Made by a program: the position numbers and the translations under genes. A stretch of DNA of 64,000 bases from Bisporella sp. PMI_857. Lineage: Eukaryota; Ascomycota; Leotiomycetes; Helotiales; Helotiaceae. Shown here piece after piece: positions 33,275 through 46,000 of the stretch. Below the pieces are notes generated by a model. The model ran no database searches. It was not told where the DNA came from and saw only the letters and a list, made by a program, of their open reading frames with translations. Each line of letters opens with the position of its first letter. Within the stretch, counting starts at the first letter, position 1. Location: positions 930,001-994,000 of the forward strand of contig JAJSPD010000004.1 of NCBI GenBank assembly GCA_021307315.1, given 5' to 3'.

Positions 33275-36200
33275 TCAATAACTTATCGTCCCCTCATCTT
33301 CGCTTGTGCTGCTTCCCGCATCCGAGTCGTCTTCCTGCTCTGCCCTGCCCATTTCATTCGCACGAATCTCTTTTTGAATCTTGGTGAAATATTTCCGAAG
33401 AGACTTCAAACCCCGCAGGAATCCATTGTCCGGGAGATTTGGATGCTGAGGAGGGCACTGTAAGTCCTCGGGGTGCAAATCCTCGCCAATCACTGCGTTA
33501 GCGAAATCAGCTATCCTAAAATCAATCTCTGCTTTATTGATAGTTTCTCCTCCTGCCGTACTATCACTCTCATAATCCCCCTGTGAGTCTCCATCGTAAC
33601 ACATCAGAAGACTAGCCGCATAAAATCGATAACAACGTAGTCTACGGACACACTCCTCAAGACGAGATAGCTTCTCCAAAATTGGGGGGATATGCCTGAG
33701 GACACTGTTGTAATCAACCCCGTCATATAAAAATCGTATTAAAGCTTGCTGGAACTCATCCCCAACTTTCAATTCTCTTCCACGGTACTTATCAAGAAAG
33801 ATGAATTCTTGCTCTTTGACATCCCATACTTGCATACCACATATACGGACACCAAGCCTTTTTGAGGTGGACATAGCACTCTTGCGCCGCTGGGACTTTT
33901 GCTTTTTCTCATTGGCTTCCGTTGAAAATTGCCGGGTACCCATTTTGAGATCCATTATGCAAGGTTTCTTCATACCCGATGTCAAATCCTCGAGAACAAT
34001 GAAATATTGGTAAAGCTTTCCCCATTGGGTTTGCGCTTCTTTGGGATTCATTGGTAGTGGGGTATTAGCTTGAACATCTGCTAGATCGGGTGTTTTCACA
34101 ACAGAAAGTAACGTCTTGCCTGATCCATTTGCAATATGTAAGTTTCTATCTGAAGCGGAATCACCTTCCGCTGGTTGTGAGGTAGATACGATGGCTGGAG
34201 ACTCTTTCGTGATAGCATTCGAGTCCGATTCCATATTGAAGACTTCATCATCTTGCTCGCTATCGCCTTTATAGCCCACATCGTCTGCCTCCTCGTAGTA
34301 TTTCAGATCACCACGAGCTGCTGCTACTTCGGTGGGCTTGCGACGAAGACCACCACTAGAATATCGCCTTTGCCGCTTGCCTCCTTGATGAGGAGGAACC
34401 CTTTCGGGCTCAGGCGCACTAGTGCCAGCTTTCTCAATGAACTCGTGCTCGCCATCCTTACTACCGCGAACCTCCACATCACTTTGCTCAACATTTATGG
34501 GTTTTATTATTGGTGAAGACCCATGTCTCTGCTCCGCATTTGCAACCATAGCTTTCCTCCTAATCGATTCCTCGCTGGGCAAGGCTGTGACCATGTTTTG
34601 AACTTGTGGCTCTGGCCTGAGACTTGATTCTGAATTAGATGCCCGTAGGTTCGTAGTCCGATTCCGTGTGGGCAGGGATCTTTTATGGCTCCCAGGCTTC
34701 TTGTGACGTTGGACAGGAACTCGCTGACGGAGAAAGTCGAATACAGTCTGGTCTTTGAGTTCACGATTGGCAATTGTTGTTCCCCAGCTCACTGAATGCT
34801 TATCTGACAGGGTCGGCCTAAAATCGCTTTGAGGTGGAGGCGGCATGCTCTGCTTTGGAACGACGCGAGATGTCGCGCTATCGCTGTTCGCCCTAGGAAG
34901 AAGTTGAGATGCATTCGAGTGAGGTTGGAAGAAATTCTGTGGTAGAAGGTGCCTATTGTCCGCAAATGTGACGGTTGGTACAGGCTCAGGAGCCGCATTT
35001 AGGGACTGGCTTATTACTCTTGTATGTTGATTCTGACCATGCGACGATGAATCACCATTCATGGTTGCGGGAGGTTCAGCAGCAGGAATATCGGATTGTG
35101 CTATACCTCCTGCAGCAGGTTTATCTTTTTCATCGACCGGAACCTCTGCAACTTCTTTTGTGGTAGATCTGCGCTGAGTAAGTGTGTCAAATCTAGTATT
35201 GATCACACCGATATATCTAGTGACGGAGGCGCCGTGTGTCAGTAATAGTCCCATATCAGATGGTAAAATTTGTTAATTCAGCCTTCTTGCCAACACACAA
35301 AAGAATATAAGAAAAATATGACACACCTTGGCATGAAGTCCAGTAACTCCGGATGATAACGCTCAACTTTTTCGTAGAATGCATTCTCGCGATTGTTGAG
35401 CTTTTTACAGACCGCACGTTTGGAGAATCGCCAAATCTTAGTATGGCCACCAACCTGATGCCGATATGGCACCAGCTCAATAGCATCTAATGGTCGATTC
35501 TGACCTGGTTCATCCTCTGGAACAAAATGATTATAGCCGCCTGGCCATTCATCTGGTCCTACCACTGATCCCGTAGGTGTGATATCAAATTCATCAGTGA
35601 TTGGTGGCTCTTCGTCCAGAGTTATCATATAATCTTTTTCTTTCGAACCACGGCTTGCGTCAGAAATATCCTGAGGCTCTAAAAAGAAGCGACTCTCGTC
35701 CGGAGAGAATTCGGGCCGTGGATGAGTTGCGGAAGGTGATGGCCCAGTTTTGTCTTCCTTTTTCAGGTACTTCTTGTCAACTTCCCGTGTCGGAATCTCA
35801 TATTCTTCTAGCCATTGATGAGATAGTGACGCCCGCTGATCTTTCAAACTCGGTCTTGTAACATTTTGCGATGCGTCAGAAAGCTCTTTGAAAGGCTGAT
35901 GCGGAACAAATAGAGCCGAGGAGAAAAATATTTGCTGCTCCTCAGGTTCGTCTACTCCATCCATGTTTGCAGGATGGATCGAGCCATTTAAGCCAGGGTT
36001 GCTCTCATTCTCAGGTTGGCCACTGTCTATGGGCTTGTCTACAGATTCCTTATCATTGCCCTTTGACACCAATCTCTCAGATTGCATTACGGGTATGCTT
36101 CTTGAAAATGATGAACCTTTGGTGGCACCTGGTGTCAGGTTGTGATGTTTTCTGATTTCTGCCAGTAACTCTTTTGGTAATACTTTCATCTCATCCACCT

Positions 36201-37293
36201 CATTCGCCTCCGCAACTTCATGGGGCAAATCAAAGTATCCCTTCTGACTTGTAGAAGGCAGAGAAGTGAGTGTTTGCCTGTATACCGGAGAAACAGGGGT
36301 ACGAAGATCTGATTCAATTCTCGGAGAGAGTCCGGATTTGTCATGCGAGATTGGGAAAGTCTGATGCTTGGGATTATCAGGCTTACTTTTTGAAGTTTCG
36401 GTTTTGGACTGCGCCTTGCCTTTATTTTCGCGTTGCTTGCTTTCGTCTTCGTGTAAACTCTCTTTGAAAAAGCCCAGAGCATGGCTGGCCTTCCTACTTC
36501 GATTGCTAGGCCTAGCACCTGCCATTGCAGCTCGTACGGCTTTCTCAACTTGCCCTCCATGCTCCTCATCATTGTCAACTCCAATTGACCAAGCCTTTTC
36601 GGTATGCACAGCAGGTGCAACTGGATGAGAGCCTCTCCACGACCTATACCTTGCTCTTGCTCCGTCGACAGGAGTATTATTGGAGATAATATCTAGGGTC
36701 GACTCTTGCGTGGCAAAGCTTGGCTCCAATGCCGTATCGCCTGGATTGGTTGAATATGTGCCCTTAGGACGATCTTGCACCCTTTTTTCTTGGTCTGTTC
36801 GTTCCAAAGATGTGCCTCGTACCCTAGACTTATTGAAAAATTCTCTATAAGCTGTGATTCCAGGACGTCGATCGAAAGCTAAGGATGGCGACGCCGGGGC
36901 GGATCGCAGCGCAATTGACATTTGTACATCATTCAAGGGTTGGGGTGCAGTCGCTGCCATGCTTGTCGGTTTGCTGTTAGCACTTCCCGCGCCATTTAAT
37001 CCATTCAATCCATTTTGCGATTGTTGTTCCGAAGTGCTTGCTGCATTTTGGTGGTAACACTGGGTGATGATGTCAGAATCATTGCAAGTAGTGTCCTCAG
37101 TTATTTTTTTATCTTCCCGCCTCTGACTCGCAGCCAATGCCTTCGTCAACAACGAAGAAGAATTGGTTCTCGAAGCAGGCGGCGCTGGATTAATTTTTTT
37201 ATAGTCGCTGTCTTGCGCAACTTGCTGTTCGTGCTCATGTTTTATCGAGGCCGCAGAAGCGGCATCTTGGGGTCCAGACGAGGCGCTTGACAT
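33275..37293 (-). CDS. KCS1: Inositol hexakisphosphate kinase (Kcs1-like)
   Basis: Makes the pyrophosphate 5-IP7 from IP6, a signal in phosphate, stress and vacuole control. The frame opens at 37323 with TTG; the first ATG is 37293. One 110-nt intron (35326-35217) joins two exons for 1302 residues. The kinase signature PxxxDxKxG is present as PCIMDLKMG at about residue 1070. Further landmarks follow: the [13 protein letters not shown] block, [12 protein letters not shown], and [11 protein letters not shown] (the metal-binding D-F-A motif). The join near residue 655 (FMPRYIGVI) matches the start of the catalytic fold ([27 protein letters not shown] lies just before). Most of the first 600 residues are disordered and Ser/Pro/Gln-rich. 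Long N-terminal extensions are usual in fungal Kcs1 proteins. Confidence 0.9.
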
Positions 37294-38292
37294 GAGGCGG
37301 ACATTTATTGAGTGTTCTGGCAATGTGGCAGATTGATTCGCAGAGAAAAAGGTCGTGTACTCGATTATTACGACCAGCCAAAGAGGGAGATAAGTTGTTG
37401 TCGTCGCTAGGATCTAGTACACGTTACTTTGTACCACAGCTTCTGTGATCCGTTTGGGGATTTTAGTTTCTTAAACTCTCTCTCTGTGAAGTCGCGCGGA
37501 GGTGCTGAAGTTTCACTCTTAATCGTTTGTTATCGTGGTGATGTACTCGCTTGCTCGTGGGGTGTTTCTCTGGGATTGTTTTCGTTTTTGTGGATAATTA
37601 CGCCACTTGAGTGCATTTCTTGGCAAGACCCACTTCTCCTTTGAACACCATGCTAGGGCTGAACGCTTCACCTGACATTACTTCTCACTTTTTATGTTTG
37701 CTCGTCTTACCATCCTTTGTACTGGGGAATTTTCATATTATCTCTACTTCTAATCTCTTTTTTTATAAAAAAATAATCTCCAACAGACGATGTTGAGACA
37801 TCAAACTGTAAATACACTCAATACCTATGCACCAGTTTATGCATCACAGCCCTGCTAGACACTCCATTACCAGTCAATTGGGAACGTGCTTCGTCCATGT
37901 CACTGACCACTCCCTGAGACAGACTATCACTTGTGGTGCAACATTTTGTGCTACACTTAATATCTACATGCCTCCTAATATGCGTCAATCCCGCACCCAC
38001 TCACTCTTCCAAAGATCGAGATTCTCTGGCATAATTCAGAGTAGAGCGTCTTCTTTCGTTGATCCTTGAGAAATAGAGTTTAGAATTGAGCCTCATTCTT
38101 GTTAGTGGCACACTGAAGCATTTGTAGCATGCATAATTCTTGGATTATTATAAGCTACGTATGAATAAGAAGTGAAAATCCTAGGGTATCATAGCGACGC
38201 ACTTGTACAACAATCAAAAGCATTAGCAACAACTTAGTCCTATCCTTTACGCACCGTTCCAACGCCAGCAATACTCGAATGCAACAGCTTTC
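37294..38292. other. Intergenic, KCS1 upstream region
   Basis: About 1 kb between the 5' end of KCS1 and the 3' end of the next minus-strand gene. Pyrimidine-rich tracts on the plus strand appear near 37730-37790. Only short shadow frames are present. Confidence 0.5.
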
Positions 38293-41200
38293 TCACCAAA
38301 TCCTAAAACCTCCATACACACCCCTCCCTTTCCCTTCCTTGCTAGCGGCTGGATTCAACTCTGCTTCACGATTCTTTTTGAGCTCTGCCTCAACGGACCA
38401 TTCTTCCAAGATGCCCCCATTGTCTGCAAGGAAGTCATTCAGGCTATCACTCATGTCGTAGTTAATTGTCTGAGATGCATCTGTAACCATCGCCGATCGT
38501 GGGCAAGTCGAATCACTGAACAATAAATGCGTTTGGCCAGGGCGAGCATTTCCTTTCGATCCGTTGGAAGTTGCGAGAGCTTGAGACTTCATATCTGGAA
38601 TCTTCGAGTCCTGGATCAATATTTGGTCTGCAGTGATAAAAGCTTTAGCCACTAGATAACAGCTTGTCAGCCGTCATATTCCAAACATAATTCTGTAGCG
38701 GGTTTATAGTCTCAATGAATCGTGAGATGTATGAAGCTGGGTTATAGGAGCACGGAATACTTACTAACATCAACAAGTGGACTGCTGGAATGGAGAGATC
38801 CTTTGACCTTTCCTGACTTCACTCGCTTCGCTCCTCTTGCCGCAATGAAATGCTTCTCAAAGCTATTGTCAGAAATTTCTTCTTCGTCCACTCGCTCTGG
38901 AGGAGGCGGTGATTCTTGCCGATTTAAACAAGATGGCATTAACAGTACCCCTGTAGCTATTTCGTCCTCCGCAAGCACCCAAGAAACCCGTTTCTTGAGT
39001 TTCTTGCTTGATGTACTCTTGATCGCGCTTGCCCACGGATTGCTCAGAGCAGCTTCAATTAAGAGTTGTGTGCTAGGCATATCATTACTGGTGATGTCAT
39101 GATGCATAGGTTGTGGTGAAGGACTTCGGCTCATAATTTCAGAAAATGGCTTGATACCAAAATGGTCGGGAGTGGGCGAATTCTGCTTCACAGCGACTAT
39201 CGCATCTACCTTTACATCCTCTCGGCCACGTGGACTTGAGTCTGTGATAGAGCTATCTTTGCCCCCTGACCGCGAACCTGGTTTGGCGAAGTTATTAGGC
39301 TCAGGGCTAGCAACACCAATATGAGGCGTCGGTGTCTTCGGTGTAGAAGCCATGAGGCTCTTTAGAAATTGAATCCCGTATCTTGGAGTGAATGGTTTAC
39401 CAATGGATGATAAATTCGGCTTATCATTGCTAAAGTTCTGTCTAGACCGTTCCTGACCTGACTCCAAAGGGATCATTTCAGATCTCTTCTCAGACACTAA
39501 GTGAAGTATAGGTAGCTGATCATCTGCAATCCATGGACTTTGTGGAGTACAGTCCCTCCAGCTTTTTCGGCCCTCAATACCGGGAGATCCAGTTTCGTTG
39601 CTCTCGGAATCTGCGGGTCCAAAATTGATACCACTAGATTCCACTACAAGTTTGGTTGCACATCTGCTAGGAGAGTCACTAACAAGCTTTATATCTCGTG
39701 AGGGTGGACTTTTGTGGGGCGTAATATCCGTAGGTACGACGTATGGTGTGCCACAACTTCCACTTGCGGTCTTTCTAGGACTAAATCCACCACTCGGGGA
39801 ACTATTTATTTGATCCATGTCTAATGCAACTTGATCATGCACATGGGAGACTTCTTCACAGCTAAGTATTCCTCTTTTGGGATGCCTGCCCCCCACTATG
39901 ATATCGGCGTCATGATTTGTTTCCGTGCCCGCAGATGGTATCAGGCCCCCTAGTGTTCTATTGTCTTCAAAATCATGCTCTACCACAAGGGGTTCTGATC
40001 CACGATGTAATATCTCCATCGCATCCTCACATTTTCGAGTTCCATTTCTCACTGGTGATATCTCAGCCAACGGTGGAAACGGCCTCATAGGAGTGGTATT
40101 GTAAGTCTGAGTACTGTTGTTTGCTTCTATAACCCTATCCATTTCGTTTTTGCAGAACGTGGAGCTTGATGCGAATGATGTTCGTAGGTGTGGTGAAAAT
40201 CCTAATGCTTCAAGCCTAACCAGAGATCTCTGTTCCTGTGGCTTATTCTGGCTCTCGGAAGTTTCACCATGTAGCGTACCACCCCTCCTAGATATCAATC
40301 TTGACGCTGAAGACTCCAGTTTTCTGGAGTGTCTAATTGTGCTTGGCAGGGATTCTGAAGGAGTTGACGGCTGAATTTCGATAGACGAGGATAGGCTTAC
40401 TGTCCCATGCTGGCATGCTTCCTTCTCGATAGGTAGCACCAAAGATGCCTCGAAAATACTATCTTTAGATTGAGACCTTTTTGAGGTCTGAGTTGACATT
40501 GGGAGAGATGGTAAGGGGGGTGCTTGGTCTTGCTCAGCAGACGGTTGTTGATCCTTCAACGGAAAAGGACCTATAATGTCATCCCGAGGTGTTGATGACT
40601 CGTTTGGCTCCGTAGAAGTAATATAACTTGTTACAGGGGAATACGAGCTAACGTTGGAACCGCCACTAATTCTCTGGGGTACTAAATCTGTGTTTGACTC
40701 AAGTTGTGGCTGACTATCACCAAGTATCTTCCTATTCGCGTCTCTCATACTTACCCTGGCAACAGTCTTGTCCAGAATCATTTCATCATGTTCAGACTGT
40801 GTCGATCTGTTAAGGAGAGCATCAAACAGCTTGTGGTCCTCGGCTTCATTTCCCTCGAAATCAAATATTGGTAGTGCTGTATTGCGCATGGAAGGTAGAA
40901 AATATATGTTAGAAGGCAGGATATCTATTCTGCTTCTAGACGGTGTTTCAAGAGGCCGAACCAGACTGTCTTCAAGTGGGACGGGATGCATCTTGATGGA
41001 AGACATTTCAGTAGATGACAACTCGATAGAAGAAATTTTAACTAAACGTATTTCATCAATCAGCATTTTATCATGTGATCTATCAATAGGTCGGATCTCA
41101 ATAGAGTGTATTTTGTAGGGGAGCATACTCTCAGGCCGTGTCTTCACAGCCTCTTCATGGCTTACAAATATCTTTAAGTCTGAATCTTGATTGCCAAAGG

Positions 41201-42509
41201 TTGATTGTACTACAATGGCGTTGTCATCCTCACTACCATCTCGGGTAAGCGGTCCCTGTTTTTGCTTCGATTTTTTCTTCTTTTTTTTAAAACGAAAATT
41301 TTCCAAATCTCGCGAAGACGGCGCTACTTCAGTGACAAAACTAGTGTCACCCATCGACTGGGAAATGGTCCGCGGCTCATTCTGAGTACGGAGTAGCCGC
41401 GGAAGGGTTGTTGGCGACGTTTCATCCAATTTTGAGCTCGTAGATGTATGGCCGCTTAAGAAAGGAGTTTGTAGCTCCAAGTGCCTTGAACATCGGATAC
41501 TACGTAGCTTTTCAGAATTGACATCCCGAAAAAACTCAATAGAAGTATTCAACGAACTACCCTGTGGCTGCTCCACTCCATTAAGCCGCGACACCCAGTC
41601 AATCTGCTGGGCATTATGTTCCGAGGCTATGCTTGGTTTCGACTTTGTTGAACGAAACACCGCTAAGGAGGGTAGCAAATTCTTAGTTTGCATGCGTTCC
41701 TTGCTTCCCTCGGCTCCATATTGGCGTACTGGGGTTGGGGATGAAGTCGCAGGAGAATCCCGCCGTGCGCGTTTAGAAACATATGAACTCTTCAGCCATT
41801 GTCTATCCGCAGGTCTTTTCTTTCTGAACTTTCCCTCGTCGTGGGAAATTCCATGCATTCTGTAAGGATTCGTATGCCCATAACTATCTAGAGTTCCATG
41901 TTTGAGAGAAAATGGATCAGAATTAACAGCATTATCTTCCAGGACCACCATTTGGGGAGGACTGGGCAGCGGCAAACCTCTTTCTTCCTCCAAATCTGAA
42001 CGCCAGCTCTCTTCCACTGAAAATCCTCTGCCAGAGTCAGAAGTTCCACAGTCAGAAGTTCCAATTGCTTTATCGTTCTTCCCATATGAAGGGAAAGGGC
42101 AAGAACTGACTTCCAGGATAGGGTGGGCCGCAGCATGAGCTATAGCATTGACAGTACCATTGTGTTCGGACTGCGGGGCATTGATTGAGTGAGCTCTATT
42201 CCCTCCCTTGTGTCCCCTTTTCCTCCCAGTAACGGCCACTTCCGATGAACGGTAACTCCAAGGATTAACCCATCCCGCATCTAGAGGTCCACGCAGGCTA
42301 GCAGATTGCAAGACGGGTATATAGCCTCGCAGATACCTGTTTGCCTGGGATTCATAGCGACGATGCTTAGCCCGAACTTCTTCCGCAGTTTGCTCGGTGT
42401 CAGATCCTTCCCAAATTATGTCGAGCTCGTTTTGTGGGGCGGAACTATAGAGAGCCCCCTCTTTATTGTTGAACCGTTCGAGGAATTCCAACCTTTCGAA
42501 ATGATCCAT
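38293..42509 (-). CDS. Large disordered fungal protein (protamine-P1-like conserved hypothetical)
   Basis: Function unknown. One 113-nt intron (38764-38652, GTAAGT...TATCTAG) joins the long first exon to a second exon ending at 38293. The junction reads SPLVDVMAKAFITADQ, which I associate with the C-terminus of fungal proteins annotated as protamine P1-like. From ATG 42509 the product is 1367 residues, mostly low-complexity Ser/Pro. Conserved-looking parts are near the N-terminus (YESQANRYLRGYIPVLQSASLRGP...GWVNPW) and the C-terminal 250 residues, including KKRVSWVL and EISDNSFEKHFIAARG. A lysine-rich KKKKKKSKQK run could be a nuclear signal. The frame is open for 37 further codons upstream (HWDDIIVSTILPQW), which look protein-like but contain no ATG. 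An unseen 5' exon or a non-ATG start is possible. Confidence 0.7.
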
Positions 42510-43012
42510 GTTGCTGAGTCGTTGAGGGGTTGGTAAGGAGAAGTCATGGCGGCGCCGCCATTGAGGCAGGATGGTGGATACAATGATGTCGTCCCAGTGA
42601 CGCGAGATCGCGCCGGCCAAACGCGAAGCTCTTTCGCGTAAAGTGTATACTCACGTGATTATATTCAGGGTTTCTGACCAGTCTGTGGGGTAGTAGTGTA
42701 TTACTACTTGGTTGCTGTGACGATGAGCCTCATTTGGCGGGCCTATCAATTCAGACTCCCATCTTGCCCACATTTTGAAGTGAAGTCCAATTCACGACCA
42801 CTAGAGATACGATCGACGCGTTAGCAAATTATCTCAGGATTTTAGACCTATGTATCTGAGAAGCATTATTTCGGATCCAACTTCCAGGCATAAACTCACT
42901 TAAATAACGCGACAACAAACGCGTCGCATGCCATAAATACAATCGCAAAGTCGGGTTCATGACGGCTCGATGACAAGGTAGCCTTTCTTATCTCATTAAC
43001 AATCACCACACA
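42510..43012. other. Divergent promoter region
   Basis: Shared upstream DNA of the minus-strand disordered protein and the plus-strand CDC11 gene. It contains CACGTGATT at 42652-42660 and an upstream open stretch (to about 42620) possibly coding for the former gene. Confidence 0.5.
42652..42657. promoter_or_regulatory. CACGTG core in divergent promoter
   Basis: CACGTG within TCACGTGATT, 143 bp from one start codon and about 355 bp from the other. Matches the Cbf1-type fungal element; function inferred. Confidence 0.3.
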
Positions 43013-46000
43013 ATGGATCACGCATGGTTAGACTCGCTATCTGAGGACTGGATCTCACAACCACGATCTGCTGGTTCACCCGTCCCTTCGCTTCCTTCCT
43101 TTTCAAGAAGTACATCTTCCACTACATCAAACCTGCGCACAAGCATTAGTCGTATACCCAAGTTCGATTCTCAAAAGCAGTCATGGGTAACGCCTCACGA
43201 TAGCAGTAACCCACTAGGCGAGCGAAGCCCTAGCGAGAACAATATACCTTCATCTCAACGTGCAGCTCGTGGCCAGTCTAAAGTTCAAGAGGAGCTATCG
43301 GACTTAACGCGCGGACGACCAGCCCGGAGGGCATCAACGTCAACTATAGCCTCATCCCTATGTCACACAGTACAGCATAAATCCTTAAGTTTATCTCCTA
43401 AAAAAGGAACTCCAGGAACGCCGGAATGGAAGCGGCGCCTACTACATGGTGATATTGCATATGGAGAGCAACGCGATCTGTTCGCGCCCGCTGGTCTCGA
43501 GAACATATTTCGACCGCCATCATCTCAGCCATCATCACCACAGAAATTTACCGATAATGTTGCCGAAGAAGAGAGTATAATGCTGTCAAGTCCTCCCGCA
43601 CATGATCACGTCCGAATTGCACAAGATATACACAAGGTTGGGGATGAGAATGGTAGTAGTCAACCCAAGACGATGAAGTACACTCTAGTGGACGATGACT
43701 TCAGTGATTTCTCCACGAATGATTTGAGCTATGGTAGCAACTTTCGACTATCTATGAAAGGACAGCCAAGGAATGATAGAGCAAGAACGCTCTCGCAGCA
43801 AACTTTGCCCTTATCGTTCACACGAAATAGAGACGGAATGAAGCGGGCCGATCGCGTGATTAGTGGACAAAGTGACCTGAGAAACGAGGGGCTGAGCCCA
43901 ATTTACGTCTCGCGACACAATACTGTTGGTGGGATGGTCGATGATACGGCACTGGATCTGTCGGCTACGGAACTCCATGACCGTCTAGAAAATATACGAG
44001 AAAATGCCACACCAGAGTTCGAAAATAACGATACGAACAACAATAACAGCTCGCAAGTCCTTCCAGCTGACGTTACTAACGAGACGGAAGATTATGCACA
44101 TAATGGTCGTTTTGTGAATCTTCGTCGAGGAGGCCATTCACAAGAAGGATCATTTCACCAACGAATGTTAAGCTCCACTTCCCTACCTGTCATCGATGAA
44201 TCCGCGATGCTGCCTGAAGAGTCTATGCAAGCAAGCACTCCCAAACAGTTACCGAATATCAGAAAAACAAGAACCTCCACGGACTTGCCTGAGGCCGATG
44301 CTACTGCTACACCATCAAATATACCTCAGACTCCCAATCCAAGCCCCGTGAGGAATGGTGAGAAGGAACAGAAAAGTAGCGCTGGTAGTCCCTTGAAACT
44401 TTTTGGCACGCATGACACTTTCACGAATCAAACACTTCTCCGAAGACTTAGCCAGTTCGAGGAGAATTTCGACGGAGATGATGGAGAATCGGTGTCTGTT
44501 TCTGGCCAAGACTCTATCAATTGGGAGAGCAATGAAGCGTTTGTAGCACAATCCAGCCCACAGAAAGTTTCGCAATTAGCCCAAATAAACAAGGCACAAA
44601 TTTCATTCCCGGTAGCTGCATTTGGGAAAGGAGATCTAGACAACTATGAATTCAGTGAGGAGTACTCGTACGAGTCAAGCAATGAAAACTCCCAAGATGA
44701 GAACAAGGAAAATATATCGTTATCGGTTCCAGAGCCTAGAAGGCCTAGTTCCTCAAAGCTCCAGGTGAACCCTTCTCTGAATGTTGAGAAAGTTATAGAA
44801 CACCGTCGAACAAAGATTGCCAAGACGATAGGTGTTGTAACAACTATCAACACCCACGAAACAAATCCGAGCACTCCGATCTCTGAAAAGTCTTTCAACT
44901 CAGCCTCCCCTGCCCTTCAAACACTAGAAGAAGCCAAAACCCCTCGAAGGGGAAATGGTGACTCGGAAGGCAAACGACTAGCTAAATCGCCGTTGAAATA
45001 TCCCACTCCTAAGAGGCGACGTACGTTGCAGAGCGTTGAGAGCGAAGAATCGGTGATTTCCAAGGACGGATCCCAGCAGGATTCTCTGAGAGAAACGCAT
45101 CTACAAATCCAGTCTGTTCTTGGCAAGAAGAGGAAAGATGCAAAGCACGATAATGATCAGCAGCTTGCCAACCCCAAGGTGCTTGCATTGCGGCAAATTC
45201 TAAGACCTCGAACTCCAACTCCAAGCCAAAGGAGTAGTGTACAGCGTGAACGTGCTCCATTACAGGAGTTAGATCTCGCTTCTACCGACCGCGCTAGACT
45301 TTTGCAAGAACAGAAAATAGCCATGGTACAGGCAGAGTTGGATGCCACTGAGCCTCTCAAAATTCCCACTGCACTCGGAATCAGTCAGGTAATGCTCGAC
45401 GAGAGCCGCAAAGGGTCCATTACAACACAGGATTTTTTGGATGAGGCGAAGATGATCATGGCAGGTATCCGAGGCAAGGCAAGGCCGAATGGCGGATTGA
45501 GAAGCGTCGAAGAATCCGAGTCAGAAAATGATCGAAACGCGTCCATGGGTACGGATGTGCCGCAGAGTGATGACGTGGAAGACTCATACCAAGAATCAAC
45601 GAGGGAACCATTTTCGCGGCCTCCAAGTAGAGAAGGCCCACCAATACCTAGGCAACCAGTAAAGCAGCAAGATCCTGCTCTCTTGGATCATCTTCGCAAG
45701 TACGAGGAAATGAGTGATATGGATGATATCATTGCTTCCTCAATGAAATCCATAGCTCTAGCTAAGGACGCAGCAAAGGAGGCTGAAGAAGCTGGTCGAA
45801 CAGTTGAAGCAACTATATCAAGAGCCTCAGGGAGGTTTCTTGATGAAAACGTGGAAAGTGATCCGCCCAACATCCGGATTACTGAAAGTTCCGAGATGCA
45901 GCGAAAGCGCAAGCACTCGAGCTCTAGCATCCCGAATAGTGATGATAACCAAGAATTCCCTTCTCGTGGCTCAACCACGTCCTCTAATCAATCCACTCGA

